DNA of 64,000 bases from assembly GCA_964019655.1 (NCBI GenBank), contig CAXHTR010000006.1:1-64000 (forward strand), read 5' to 3'. The notes beneath the pieces are model-generated. The model had not been told where the DNA came from. It ran no database searches and saw only the letters and a list, made by a program, of their open reading frames with translations. The position numbers were made by a program, and so were the translations under genes. The stretch is from Perkinsela sp. pyNocScin1 (Eukaryota > Euglenozoa > Kinetoplastea > Prokinetoplastida > Perkinselidae). Below are positions 34,216 to 43,761 of the stretch, piece after piece (the stretch's first letter is position 1; every line of letters begins with the position of its first letter).

Positions 34216-36027
34216 ATGAATCCTTCCAAACCCAAATGTACGATTAATGGGCACGCTGTTCCTGAGAGATTGACTGCACAACAGATCCAAGTGCTCTTTC
34301 CCAAAGGATTACTAGGCCTTGTCAACGAAGTTGGCGTTCCGGTATTTCCAGCCGACAACGGTGACCTCATACTCCCACAGGGAGGGAGCTATACGCTTCC
34401 TACTGATAAACAACCAAAAACAACCTACGTGAACTCAGCGTTCACAGATGTTGAAAGCCCAGCAGGAGAGTTCATTTCAAACGAGCATTTTTCCGTCTCT
34501 CAAGGTGGATGCGTTTACATGAAAGGGAAGGTTTTCGGAGATCGCATTCATGACTTTATCACAATACCCCCGCTTCTAGTTGCCTTTATTGACACGCCGG
34601 AATTTCAGAGGCTTCGAGGACTCAGGCAGCTGGGTTCTACACATTATCTTTACCCAGGAGCTACGCACACACGTTTTGAACATTCGGTGGGAGTTGCTTT
34701 TCTCGCCGGGGTAATGGTCCGTCACATACGAAAAAACCAGCCTGACCTCGAGCTCAACTTTCGTGATGAAATGTGCGTCATGCTTGCTGGGCTGTGCCAT
34801 GACCTAGGTCATGGGCCATTCTCTCATTTGTTTGAAGAATTTGTGAACAGAAATCGTGAGAGGAAATGGAGACATGAGGAAATGTCGGTGAAAGTCTTTG
34901 ACTACATCATTCAAAAGAGGAACATTTGCTTCGAGGACTTTGGTCTGCTGGAAGAAGACAAGACTTTCGTTGCTCATCTTATCAAAGGCAACGCCCCTGG
35001 TAAAAAACCTAAAATGGGTACTCGGAGTGATATGAAGCGGTTTCTCTTCGATATCGTCTCGAATAGGCGTAACGGCATTGATGTTGATAAGCTTGACTAC
35101 TTTATGCGGGATAGCGCATGCTGCTGGGGAAGGGTTGCAGTTGACTGTCACATTCATCGGCTTATAAAAGCAAGTCGGGTGATATACTTCAATCGCGAGT
35201 GGCAAATTTGCTTCGAAGAGAAAATGGCACTAAGCTTAGGTGATATTTTTAGCTTGCGGGCTAAGTTGCATAAGTATGTGTACCAGCATCGCATTGTCGA
35301 AGTGATTGACCACATGATCATGAATACGCTTGAGCTTGCTGGACCGCATTTCACAATGAAAGGATCTGATGGTAAGCGTTTTTCTCTCCCAGAGTGTGTC
35401 GATGATATTGAAGCTTTCGTACGCCTCGGAGATTGGGTCCTCGATGCGATTGAGGCTTCATCTAAAACAGGGTTGGTCAAAGCGCAAAACATCGTTCGCC
35501 GACTACGTGGCCGGGACTTCTATAGTCTGGCAGGGGTCGCGGCGTACAGATCTGGTGAAGTGCCACACTCTGAACAAGAGATTGCAGCCCAAATCCTGCG
35601 CTACATTCCACCACAATCATCTGCTGTTACCGTCGATGATATTGTGGTTCGTGCTGTTCACATCACGTATGGGAGTAGCGATCAGCAAGGCACTGCAGAT
35701 GACCCGATAAACCACGTTGGTTTTTATAACCCTAAAAAGGATAAAAATACAGCCTTTCATCTTAGTTCAAAGCGGAAAAGTCCCCTATTTACCCCGACAG
35801 CATTTGAAGAATGGAATATACTTGTCTTTGCAAAGGTCCATGAACATCTCCTCAGCGTCACGATCGCTTTCGAATCATGGAAAGAAGAGAATTCTGAGCT
35901 TTTCGCCACGCCAGTCCCTACAATGAACTTTACAAATAGTCAGAAGCGAAAAATTGTTGACATGGGCAAGAGGGATCCATCTTGTTCATCAACAGCAGCA
36001 TCTGGGCTCACGAATTTATCAGTTTAA
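34216..36027 (+). CDS. SAMHD1-like HD-domain dNTP triphosphohydrolase
   Basis: 603 residues. The HD domain begins near residue 105 with KVFGDRIHDFITIPPLLVAF. Metal ligands are visible: RFEH with His156, CHDLGHG with His195-Asp196, and NGIDVDKLDYFMRD with Asp294, equivalent to human H167, H206/D207 and D311. The family hydrolyses dNTPs to deoxynucleoside and triphosphate, controlling dNTP pools. The N-terminal 100 residues do not look like a SAM domain. C-terminal residues 560-603 are disordered. No mitochondrial presequence or nuclear signal is clear. The ATG at 34216 follows ACTCG and is the first in frame. Highly confident as an HD dNTPase; allosteric regulation cannot be judged. Confidence 0.92.
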   Translation: MNPSKPKCTINGHAVPERLTAQQIQVLFPKGLLGLVNEVGVPVFPADNGDLILPQGGSYTLPTDKQPKTTYVNSAFTDVESPAGEFISNEHFSVSQGGCVYMKGKVFGDRIHDFITIPPLLVAFIDTPEFQRLRGLRQLGSTHYLYPGATHTRFEHSVGVAFLAGVMVRHIRKNQPDLELNFRDEMCVMLAGLCHDLGHGPFSHLFEEFVNRNRERKWRHEEMSVKVFDYIIQKRNICFEDFGLLEEDKTFVAHLIKGNAPGKKPKMGTRSDMKRFLFDIVSNRRNGIDVDKLDYFMRDSACCWGRVAVDCHIHRLIKASRVIYFNREWQICFEEKMALSLGDIFSLRAKLHKYVYQHRIVEVIDHMIMNTLELAGPHFTMKGSDGKRFSLPECVDDIEAFVRLGDWVLDAIEASSKTGLVKAQNIVRRLRGRDFYSLAGVAAYRSGEVPHSEQEIAAQILRYIPPQSSAVTVDDIVVRAVHITYGSSDQQGTADDPINHVGFYNPKKDKNTAFHLSSKRKSPLFTPTAFEEWNILVFAKVHEHLLSVTIAFESWKEENSELFATPVPTMNFTNSQKRKIVDMGKRDPSCSSTAASGLTNLSV

Positions 36028-36159
36028 GGCTTGAAATGTGTTTATAAGCACATGAACCGCAAAATTATGAATATGTTCAAATTCTAGCACAGTTTAATTC
36101 GCGATTACCATAGATGTACTGAACTTAAACTAAATAACTCATTCTCTTATTCGAAATTC

Positions 36160-37659
36160 ATGGAGCTTGGGCGACTTTTCTTCGGTACGCTGCTGAGCGC
36201 TGCTATGACCTTATCTGTACTTGGAACCTTTCTAGCCCTCAACGCTTGGCGAGTGTACCAAACATCAATCGCGCTAGTCCGATCAAAAGTCTTCAGCACA
36301 ATTCTACTATTCGACGCTATAATTGCATTCAGCTGGGCTTACTTTTGTGCCCGATGGATGCTCTTTGGGACCGTTCTCCCACACGAATGGGATGGGATAT
36401 GGGAAATTATTTCTTTTGATGTCGTGCAAAGCCTATTTTCGTTGTCCTACTTCAAGGAAGCGATCGATTTTTCCTATGCAGCCCACCTGCTCATCACTTT
36501 GTGTGCCAATTCATTGCACACTCTCGGAAAAGCAAGACTTGCAACGCTCGAGCAGTCAGAACCACACGAGCGCAGCACGCGCCGCAATTTGGTTGCATTT
36601 CTATGTCTATTTGGCATCGATTGTGGCATGCTATGGATGTTTTCAAAGCAGATTCGTGCCCAAGGTTTCGGAGTCGCTGCTTACTTATTCATGCGATGGT
36701 CCCTGATGCTCCTACAGAGCGCATTTCTGTCCATTAAAGCTTTCTTATTGTCGAACGACAAAAAGTTAGACGTTCAACGAATGGGTCTGAGATACTATGC
36801 TGACCTTGTGCATAATTTTTCGCACTGTGTGCTGGAACTCGTTTATTTCTTCTTTCTGCTGAAGAATATCGGTGTCCCCATGCACTTCATGCGTGAAATT
36901 TACCTTGCAATTGTTGGTGTTGCAAAATCTGCCAAACAGGCAATGACGTATCAGCGGCACTGCACAATCATCGAAAGCCTAGAAATACCGAACGATGCTT
37001 CACTCCCTACAGATGATGTTTGCATTATCTGCATGGAAAGTTTCCACATAGGCGACGTCAAAAAACTCCCCTGTGGGCACCTTTTCCATTCGCTCTGCCT
37101 GTATAGATACGTGGAAACAAATACAGCATGCGCCATCTGCCGACGGACGTTTGTGAAGGAGGCACCAGCTGCAAAGCAGGAGGCCCCGGTCTCTAGAGCA
37201 TTTGAACAAATCATTGAAGACCAGGGTGATCACTTCGATGAAGCACAACTCGGACCAGCTCGCAGCGATCTCCAGCGTGTCCTTCGGCTCATGCATATGA
37301 AAGCACAGTCTATGAACCTGCCTGATATACCGGCGAAGCGTCTTAAGAGCTACGCGATCCCTACACTAGACAATTTACGTGAAGCATACCTGGAATATCT
37401 CAAAGCTTATGTGTATTTACAGGAATGTGAGTCTAGACAGGGGCGAAGGTTAACTTCCTATGGAATATATGAAAAACTTTCCGACATGTTATGGAATATT
37501 CGAGACCGATTAGGAAAAGCACACAAAACAATAGCAACGAACCAGAAAATATCCACTGGGGTGATTTATGCGCGAGAAGCTGTATCAAAAGCAGCTGAAA
37601 ACATCAAATCAGTGATAACAGCGATTGATGGGGCGGAAAACGATGGTTACGACATGTAG
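36160..37659 (+). CDS. Hrd1/synoviolin-like ER membrane E3 ubiquitin ligase
   Basis: 499 residues. The N-terminal 260 residues contain about six hydrophobic segments (first at 5-30), arranged as in Hrd1. A RING-H2 finger follows at about 288-326: CIIC, then LPCGHLFHSLC, then CAIC, with all eight zinc ligands present. The region between the last membrane helix and the RING (MHFMREIYLAIVGVAKSAKQAMTYQR) matches the Hrd1 linker with its PxHLxREM-type start. The cytosolic tail (330-499) is helical, with no recognised domain. Role: ubiquitination in ER-associated degradation. Other ER E3s such as gp78/AMFR are the main alternative, but no CUE domain is seen. Confidence 0.85.
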   Translation: MELGRLFFGTLLSAAMTLSVLGTFLALNAWRVYQTSIALVRSKVFSTILLFDAIIAFSWAYFCARWMLFGTVLPHEWDGIWEIISFDVVQSLFSLSYFKEAIDFSYAAHLLITLCANSLHTLGKARLATLEQSEPHERSTRRNLVAFLCLFGIDCGMLWMFSKQIRAQGFGVAAYLFMRWSLMLLQSAFLSIKAFLLSNDKKLDVQRMGLRYYADLVHNFSHCVLELVYFFFLLKNIGVPMHFMREIYLAIVGVAKSAKQAMTYQRHCTIIESLEIPNDASLPTDDVCIICMESFHIGDVKKLPCGHLFHSLCLYRYVETNTACAICRRTFVKEAPAAKQEAPVSRAFEQIIEDQGDHFDEAQLGPARSDLQRVLRLMHMKAQSMNLPDIPAKRLKSYAIPTLDNLREAYLEYLKAYVYLQECESRQGRRLTSYGIYEKLSDMLWNIRDRLGKAHKTIATNQKISTGVIYAREAVSKAAENIKSVITAIDGAENDGYDM

Positions 37660-37788
37660 CTGACAGTTGCTTTTGAAAGCTTTGAGCCGAGCTATGCGGG
37701 TGTCTAAATACAAAGTGTAGTATTTCTATAAGTTTGAATTTGCGATATTTAACATAAATTTGTGTACCCACGCTGCTAAAGTGCTTTA

Positions 37789-39339
37789 ATGCTATGTATC
37801 TCGTCGGCTTTGCGATGCTTTTTCATCTGTGGGGTATTTTTTGACCTTTTGATCATCGGGAGGCCATTCCTGTGCAAAAGTGGTCCACAGAACAGTATCT
37901 ACCGATCAGTCGTTGCTCGATGCTTAAATTTTTTGCAAAAGCTATGTATTTACCCCATCGACAGGACGCTTGCGTTGTGCATTCGGAGGTATCGAAAGAA
38001 AAAAGACCGTGTCGGATATTTTGCTTCTTTTTTCATTCTCATCGCTTGTGCGCCAGTTTCCCTGCCGCTCGCGTTCATTGGTGTGATCATTCGTGCTATT
38101 CTTCAACCATTTCGAAGCCGCATGCTTTTCCGCGAGCGATCAGTTAACATTGTTGAAGGGGAAAGTGCTCTGGACGGCGATGTTAGGTACAAAATATGCT
38201 CGCTTAATATAGCTATGAGTGAATTCGATGCAATGAATGCAGCCTTTCAAGTGGGCCCATCGAGTTTTAGAGTCAATGACGTACTTTTCACCGTTCTCAG
38301 ACATAACCCTGATGTTGTGTGCCTCCAGGAAGTTTTTGATCCTGAATGCGTAGAGGTCCTGTCAAGAGCGTTTGCTGCGAAAGGCTTTAATGTCGTCGCG
38401 CATACGGACTCGGCATTTGGCATGGGGATATCTAGTGGTCTGCTAGTTGCAACGAAATACTGGCCTGAGACGCTGCACTTTCAAAAATTTGCATCTGCCA
38501 AGGGAATGGAGATCCTTGCGAAAAAGGGATTTCTTTCCCTTGAGCACCGGATCAGGACCGACCTACATAGCTCAGCTTGTTCATTTCAAATAGTCTGTAC
38601 ACATCTTCAGGCAGGATCAACTTCACTAGAGCTGTGTCAAGCAAGATTTGCTCAACTTCGCGAAATTGAGACATTCCTTGAGCAAAAAAGTAAAGATAAT
38701 GATGACCGTGAAGAAAATGGGCATCGTTGCGATATTCTCGTAGGCGATTTCAATATGTTCTTTGACAAAAATATAGAACCGAAGGATTGCAGCGTTTCGA
38801 GTGACTATAACCACTTCTTTGTCGACCAGCACAACGAGCGATGCTTAAAAGGATTTGATTTTGCACGCAACATGAGCTTGTATGCCGATTATGCCTCATG
38901 GAATCACGTTCCTGTAGATAAGATGAACGATGATGTATGGTGTTTTCCAGCTTACTCACGTGGCTCTACAACAGATATGGGAATTTCTTACGTACGTGAT
39001 TCAAAGGAAGCGATACATAGTATTTTGCATGGAAAGGTAGACCTTTCATTTGAATCTTCAGCAGCTTTTACAACTTTTGCTCGTTTTGTCCAACTTTTCG
39101 GTATCATTTTGCCCTCAAACAGAATAGGATCGTCACAGACTCATTGTCAGCGTATTCTCGAGCAGGTCGACGAAACTTTTGCCCAATATATTCCGCGAAA
39201 TTACGCGCGCTGCCTTGATCACATTTTCTACACGAAGGAACTGCCGAGTGTGGCATGGAGAGCCCAGACCTTCGTGCCATGGGGACCAGAATACGGCATT
39301 TGTACCGATCACCATTTACTCGTAGGGTTCTTTCTCTAG
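37789..39339 (+). CDS. Neutral sphingomyelinase 2-like phosphodiesterase (EEP superfamily)
   Basis: 516 residues. Two N-terminal hydrophobic segments (about 5-24 and 77-105); the second, LPLAFIGVIIRAILQPF, strongly resembles the second membrane segment of nSMase2 (SMPD3). The endonuclease/exonuclease/phosphatase fold follows: SLNIAM, CLQEVFD (Mg-binding Glu), CTHLQAG, VGDFNMFF, LDHIFYT and TDHHLL at the C terminus, giving the expected catalytic Asn, Glu, Asp and His residues. The predicted activity is hydrolysis of sphingomyelin or inositol phosphosphingolipids at a membrane surface. Kinetoplastids have related ISC-type enzymes in sphingolipid breakdown. Substrate cannot be decided from sequence. 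Confidence 0.8.
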   Translation: MLCISSALRCFFICGVFFDLLIIGRPFLCKSGPQNSIYRSVVARCLNFLQKLCIYPIDRTLALCIRRYRKKKDRVGYFASFFILIACAPVSLPLAFIGVIIRAILQPFRSRMLFRERSVNIVEGESALDGDVRYKICSLNIAMSEFDAMNAAFQVGPSSFRVNDVLFTVLRHNPDVVCLQEVFDPECVEVLSRAFAAKGFNVVAHTDSAFGMGISSGLLVATKYWPETLHFQKFASAKGMEILAKKGFLSLEHRIRTDLHSSACSFQIVCTHLQAGSTSLELCQARFAQLREIETFLEQKSKDNDDREENGHRCDILVGDFNMFFDKNIEPKDCSVSSDYNHFFVDQHNERCLKGFDFARNMSLYADYASWNHVPVDKMNDDVWCFPAYSRGSTTDMGISYVRDSKEAIHSILHGKVDLSFESSAAFTTFARFVQLFGIILPSNRIGSSQTHCQRILEQVDETFAQYIPRNYARCLDHIFYTKELPSVAWRAQTFVPWGPEYGICTDHHLLVGFFL

Positions 39340-39458
39340 CAATGACAGAACTTGTTTGTTAAATGTACGCCTGGCCTTTTTTAAGTGCAGAACGCGTTCA
39401 TTCCAGAGCGCTGCTTTATAGCTTTTCAAGCTCTTTGCTCCTAAACCTTACTATACTC

Positions 39459-40151
39459 ATGGAGGATTTAAGTAGAAGCTTTCCAAGTACGTTTGTTCTC
39501 GACCGCGTAGAAATGGCCGACGGACTGCAGAGTTCAAACGAGCTTGATGAGAAGTATTCTACTGTAGGTAGACAAGTTGCTGATTATCTCGAGAGTGGTT
39601 CGTATGATGGAAGCAATGAAGAAGCAATTACATCGCTGTGTATGAACTTACTCGATGCTATTGCTCCGAAGTTCGGTGGTCTAGATATTTCTAGTTCCAT
39701 GCAGAAAGAAGAGGCACCGCATGTTCCAGGCGTCAAAGTTCAGATGGACCCGCCAAGAGTTAGCCACAATATGGGTGACGCTATGAATGAATTCTCATCG
39801 ATTCCACACTTCACAGCAGTGTTTGATGCATCAACCATGGTTCCACAAGGTAATGTGGATGAGGTTCTACAATACAGCTCGGCGCAGGTACCCGATCCGT
39901 CCCCCGAAAAAGGAGACCGAGACAGCTTGACTCGAAGTTCCATTAAGAACATGAACTCCTTCGCCCTACGCTCCAAAGAATTCACCCTACTGAAGAGCAG
40001 CTTAAGCACCAATGCAAACGAAGTTCAAAAAGATAGCGTCAATGATACGCGGGTAAATTCCATGGATGAGTACATGTCTAACTTTTCAAGCTCTCCAACA
40101 GAGTTTCTATCCCCGTATGAAACAACACACAGCCACATCTTTAGCCAATAA
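39459..40151 (+). CDS. Unrecognised Ser-rich protein
   Basis: The frame is open from an ATG at 39363, but the ATG at 39459 is preferred because a pyrimidine tract with AG at 39429-39430 and further CTCCTAAACC sequence lies between the two. From 39459 it encodes 230 residues, acidic, Ser/Asn-rich and probably largely disordered. Residues about 34-75 (VGRQVADYLESGSYDG...AITSLCMNLLDAIAPKFGG) could form a short helical domain. If the upstream ATG were used, the protein would gain a hydrophobic N terminus. No family recognised. Confidence 0.65.
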   Translation: MEDLSRSFPSTFVLDRVEMADGLQSSNELDEKYSTVGRQVADYLESGSYDGSNEEAITSLCMNLLDAIAPKFGGLDISSSMQKEEAPHVPGVKVQMDPPRVSHNMGDAMNEFSSIPHFTAVFDASTMVPQGNVDEVLQYSSAQVPDPSPEKGDRDSLTRSSIKNMNSFALRSKEFTLLKSSLSTNANEVQKDSVNDTRVNSMDEYMSNFSSSPTEFLSPYETTHSHIFSQ

Positions 40152-40263
40152 GTCCGGGCTTTAATTGTTTATATCGGCCCTAGCGCTTTTTCCTCGTTCA
40201 ATCCGCGAGAGATATACAATAATGCATTGTTTTCCCAACTTACCCGTATTTAGACCCCAAAAA

Positions 40264-41349
40264 ATGACCGACGCTCCTCGCATACCACAATCTTTAAAGT
40301 ACGTTCTTATTCCAGCAGATCGGGACGCCCCGCTGCAAGAATGCACTCTTCGAGGCAGCACGGATGAAGAATTAAAGCATGAAATTGAAGAATATTTTAG
40401 GAGATTCGGAATCACATCTGGTCAGGAAGATCAGATGCGCACTGAGATGCTCACGAAGATGAAGTCAAAGGCTAATCCAAATGAAAATGGTGCAAGTACG
40501 GCTGAAGCTGAGGCTGCACTTCTGAATGTATGTATATCTGAGAGGCTTTCGAAGTTCGAAATTGTTCCTATCATCATGCCAACAGCGAAAAATATGTTTG
40601 TTGCCCGAAGTTTATACATTGACGAAATTGGGAGGTTTAAGGAGCTTCCTCTCAATGAGCGGGCAAGCAAAATCGCACAGCGTGACATTCGAGGTGATTG
40701 CTTTATGCTCTCCAATAAAGACGACCCCACATCAGAATCGTGGGAGAGGTTACATACCACACTTGAGGAGGTCAATGAGATGATTCGAATTCCCCCAGAG
40801 TTTACCCCAGACCCTATGGGATCGATGGGTCAAAAAGCAGCCCTTGAGAGCCAGAAGCAGTCCGAACTTCTAATTCCACTTTCTCCAGAGTCTATTGTAG
40901 ACGCCGTTGCAAAGAAAAATGCGGCGAATCATCTCTTTTCTGAAAAGAAGTACACAGAGGCTATAGAACAGTATTCAAGCGTCTTGAAAAGTGTGCAAGG
41001 GAAACCTGACAATCTGAGCGAGAGTCAATTTAAGGCACTGCGAAGTCTCAAAGCGAGCCTTCTCACAAACCGAGCATTAGCATATTTTCAAAATGGGCAA
41101 TTTAGAAATGCAATTGGAGACTGTGAGCAAGCCCTTACCGAAAATCCGACAAAGAAGCTTTTCACAATCATGATACGCTCATGTAATAAGCTACGTAACT
41201 TCTCACTCAGTGTTCAGCTCTGCGATACGGCTCTTCAGGAATATCCCGATGACAACATTCTGCAAAATCTTCGAAAAGCTGCTCTTTCTGAGTCCAAACT
41301 TGACGAAAATAGAGAGAAAAGTCTTTTCCGAGGGATGTTTCGAAAGTAG
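40264..41349 (+). CDS. TTC4/Cns1-like TPR co-chaperone
   Basis: Start chosen at 40264 (ATG ACC GAC), after an acceptor-like TTTTCCCAACTTACCCGTATTTAG; an in-frame ATG also exists at 40222. 361 residues. The C-terminal third carries three TPR-like helix pairs: AAKKNAANHLFSEKKYTEAIEQYSS-type, then LLTNRALAYFQNGQFRNAIGDCEQAL, then IMIRSCNKLRNFSLSVQLCDTAL, arranged as in TTC4/Cns1, an Hsp90 co-chaperone with a similar layout. The first 200 residues are unassigned, with an RIPPEFTPDP motif just before the TPRs. Other single-TPR-clamp proteins are possible; the TPR identification is firmer than the orthology. Confidence 0.65.
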   Translation: MTDAPRIPQSLKYVLIPADRDAPLQECTLRGSTDEELKHEIEEYFRRFGITSGQEDQMRTEMLTKMKSKANPNENGASTAEAEAALLNVCISERLSKFEIVPIIMPTAKNMFVARSLYIDEIGRFKELPLNERASKIAQRDIRGDCFMLSNKDDPTSESWERLHTTLEEVNEMIRIPPEFTPDPMGSMGQKAALESQKQSELLIPLSPESIVDAVAKKNAANHLFSEKKYTEAIEQYSSVLKSVQGKPDNLSESQFKALRSLKASLLTNRALAYFQNGQFRNAIGDCEQALTENPTKKLFTIMIRSCNKLRNFSLSVQLCDTALQEYPDDNILQNLRKAALSESKLDENREKSLFRGMFRK

Positions 41350-41446
41350 AGTAAGGTCGACTCTTCTCGATTGAATGGAAGTGGGTTCCACGTCTTTCTG
41401 AGCATAATTTCGTTCTACCACTCTAGTATCATCTTAAAAGTTTGCA

Positions 41447-42955
41447 ATGCAGCGGTCATCAGGAAAAATCTATGATCTTGTTGTTCTTGGAGCTGGATCT
41501 GGTGGACTGGAGGCTGCATACAATAGCGCTGTAACATTCAACGCAAAGGTTGCCGTCATTGAGCCCCAAATTTACCATGGACCACCGCTCTTCTCAGCAC
41601 TGGGGGGAACATGCGTGAATGTTGGCTGCATACCGAAAAAGCTCATGTACTATGCTGCAGAGAAGCGTGCGAGTACTGAAATCTTTCAAGGTCTTGGATG
41701 GAATATCAGCGGAGACGCTCATATCAACTGGACTGCTTTTATAAAAAAGAAAGATGCACTTTTACGCGAAATAAACGATAGCTACCTCGGCATGTTCAAG
41801 GAAACAAAGAATTTGGAGTTCATTCAAGGCTGGGGGAAGCTCTGCGCAGAAAAAGGGAAAGTTGAAGTGTATGCAAGTGGACTTGACGCACAATTGACAG
41901 AAAAGGCGCCCACTGTTCTCGAAGCAAAGAACATTCTCATAAGCACGGGTGGGTGGCCATATACACCGAAAATCCCTGGCATAGAGCACGCAATTACAAG
42001 CAATGAGCTTTTTTATATGGATAAAAGACCGAAGAATGTTGTTATTGTCGGTGGTGGGTACATTGCTATGGAATTTCTGTGCATATTAAATGGTCTCGGT
42101 GTCGAAAATGTTCATCTTATCTACCGCGGCGATCTTCCCCTAAAAGGTTTTGATCAAACGGTGCGCCAAGAACTTTTGCGGCAGCTCCAAGGGCGCGAAG
42201 GGGTGACATTACATTTAAATGATGTGGTGAAGTGCATCGAAAAGCAAAATGATGACTATAAGCGTGTTACAACTGGAAAAGGCGTCAGTCTACCCGATGT
42301 CGACTGTATCGTATTTTGCACTGGCCGAAACCCGCGATCAAAATTCATTGGGCTTGAAGATGCAGGAGTGCGCATCTCTTCACACAACGGGTCGGTCATT
42401 GTTGATGATTACAGTCGAACAACCGCACAAGGGGTATGGGCTGTTGGTGACGTCACTGACAGAGTTTCACTCACTCCGGTAGCGATAGCAGAGGGCCGAA
42501 GTGTGGCGGACTGCATGTTTGGCGACAAATTGCAAAAGGTGGACTATGAGTTCATCCCGAAGGCTGTCTTTTCCATCCCACCAATCGCAAGTGTTGGAAC
42601 TTCCGAAGAGACCATTATTACAGAGAAACGTGATGCAGAGATATATCTCACACAGTTTAGCCCTCTTCGATTTAGCGGATGCCCGGGGAATATTAAGCAA
42701 AAGGCAGTCTTTAAGCTTGTTGTTGATTCTCATACGAAGGTTGTACTTGGTGTGCACATTCTAGAGCCATCAGCGCCAGAAATCATTCAAACTGTTGCAG
42801 TGGCACTCAAAATGGGGGCAAAGATATCAGACTTTTATAATACAGTCGGTCTGCATCCTTCGTCTGCGGAAGAGTTATGCTCAATGCGCACTCCATCATA
42901 TCGCATAGTGTCTGGATCAAGGGTTGAAATGGAAAGCTTATGGTTTCGTGCTTGA
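41447..42955 (+). CDS. TRYR: Trypanothione reductase
   Basis: 502 residues, a full-length FAD/NADPH disulfide oxidoreductase. It reduces trypanothione disulfide, the kinetoplastid replacement for glutathione. Visible features: FAD-binding GAGSGG (15-20); redox-active pair in GGTCVNVGCIPKK (Cys56, Cys61); NADPH-binding VGGGYIAMEF; FAD-contact AVGDVTDR; and the C-terminal interface HPSSAEELCSMRTP holding the catalytic His and Glu. Trypanothione-specific contacts Glu22, Ser112 and Met116 are conserved, which excludes glutathione reductase. The Trp that normally contacts spermidine (LEAGW) is Tyr25 here. There is no C-terminal SKL-type glycosomal signal, so it is probably cytosolic. Confidence 0.96.
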   Translation: MQRSSGKIYDLVVLGAGSGGLEAAYNSAVTFNAKVAVIEPQIYHGPPLFSALGGTCVNVGCIPKKLMYYAAEKRASTEIFQGLGWNISGDAHINWTAFIKKKDALLREINDSYLGMFKETKNLEFIQGWGKLCAEKGKVEVYASGLDAQLTEKAPTVLEAKNILISTGGWPYTPKIPGIEHAITSNELFYMDKRPKNVVIVGGGYIAMEFLCILNGLGVENVHLIYRGDLPLKGFDQTVRQELLRQLQGREGVTLHLNDVVKCIEKQNDDYKRVTTGKGVSLPDVDCIVFCTGRNPRSKFIGLEDAGVRISSHNGSVIVDDYSRTTAQGVWAVGDVTDRVSLTPVAIAEGRSVADCMFGDKLQKVDYEFIPKAVFSIPPIASVGTSEETIITEKRDAEIYLTQFSPLRFSGCPGNIKQKAVFKLVVDSHTKVVLGVHILEPSAPEIIQTVAVALKMGAKISDFYNTVGLHPSSAEELCSMRTPSYRIVSGSRVEMESLWFRA

Positions 42956-43197
42956 TATTGCGGGGCGAAATTTGAGTAAGGCCGCAGCGGTAATGTTATA
43001 TCTGTTTTTTTCCCTTTTAAGTTGATCTATGCCACGCCAGGTTCTTGCTCGCTGATTCTAGAAGCAAAAAGTGGTGCATGGCTGAGTTCTCTTTCCGGCC
43101 CAACATTCATCGATTTAGCACTGGCGAGGCTTAAACGGATAGAGAGATGCTCACGCGTTACAATCACTAGCAAAGGGTTTTGTTCTGCACTTCCAAG

Positions 43198-43719
43198 CTA
43201 CTTTTCGTCGACATTCGAGAGCGATTCAATCATTTCAACTAATTCTTTTGGATTGCTCAATAAACTCGAGAGTGAAAGCTCCTTTACGATTTCGGTTATA
43301 CCCTGCTCTTTGAGTCTCTTTGAGTGTCTTGATGGCTTGTCGCGTATGAATTGCAAAACTTCATCAGCTGAAGAAAATCCAGTAAACCACATAAGTAGTC
43401 GAGCGGAGAGGAATGCGAGAAGAAATCCTAGCAGGGTACCGTACCCCAGAGCCTTGTATGCTATTGCGTAGGCTTCTGGTGAGATACGATCACCTTTTTC
43501 TGAAGAATGCCATGCTTCTCGCTCATTGATCACAAGAGTCCGTTCTTCGGTGGCAATGGGTTCTATGTGCTTTGGTCGAATGTTTACTTGTATCAGTGTA
43601 TTGGTCCAGAATAAGCAGACACTTCGCATACGCTTCAGTGCGTTACTTGGAAACTTGAGCGACATGTGACGATTTTTAAGATTAGTATTCGCAAAGAATA
43701 GAGTACACATAGCAGACAT
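43198..43719 (-). CDS. Small single-pass membrane protein, weakly TMEM242-like
   Basis: 173 residues from the first ATG (other in-frame ATGs at 43707 and 43665). One clear transmembrane segment, LGYGTLLGFLLAFLSARLLMWF, near residues 91-112. The stretch ALGYG...FTGFSSADEVLQFIRDK around it resembles the C-terminal half of TMEM242 (a mitochondrial ATP-synthase assembly helper), but this is weak. It is the downstream gene of a two-gene minus-strand island and lies tail to tail with trypanothione reductase (242-base gap). Confidence 0.6.
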   Translation of the reverse strand: MSAMCTLFFANTNLKNRHMSLKFPSNALKRMRSVCLFWTNTLIQVNIRPKHIEPIATEERTLVINEREAWHSSEKGDRISPEAYAIAYKALGYGTLLGFLLAFLSARLLMWFTGFSSADEVLQFIRDKPSRHSKRLKEQGITEIVKELSLSSLLSNPKELVEMIESLSNVDEK

Positions 43720-43761
43720 TATTCACATGAAAAAATATGCGACATTCAATTCCTACCACGC

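Noticed and set aside
43022-43471. 149-codon + strand ORF
   Set aside because: No ATG at its start, and it lies antisense to the better minus-strand gene at 43198-43719.
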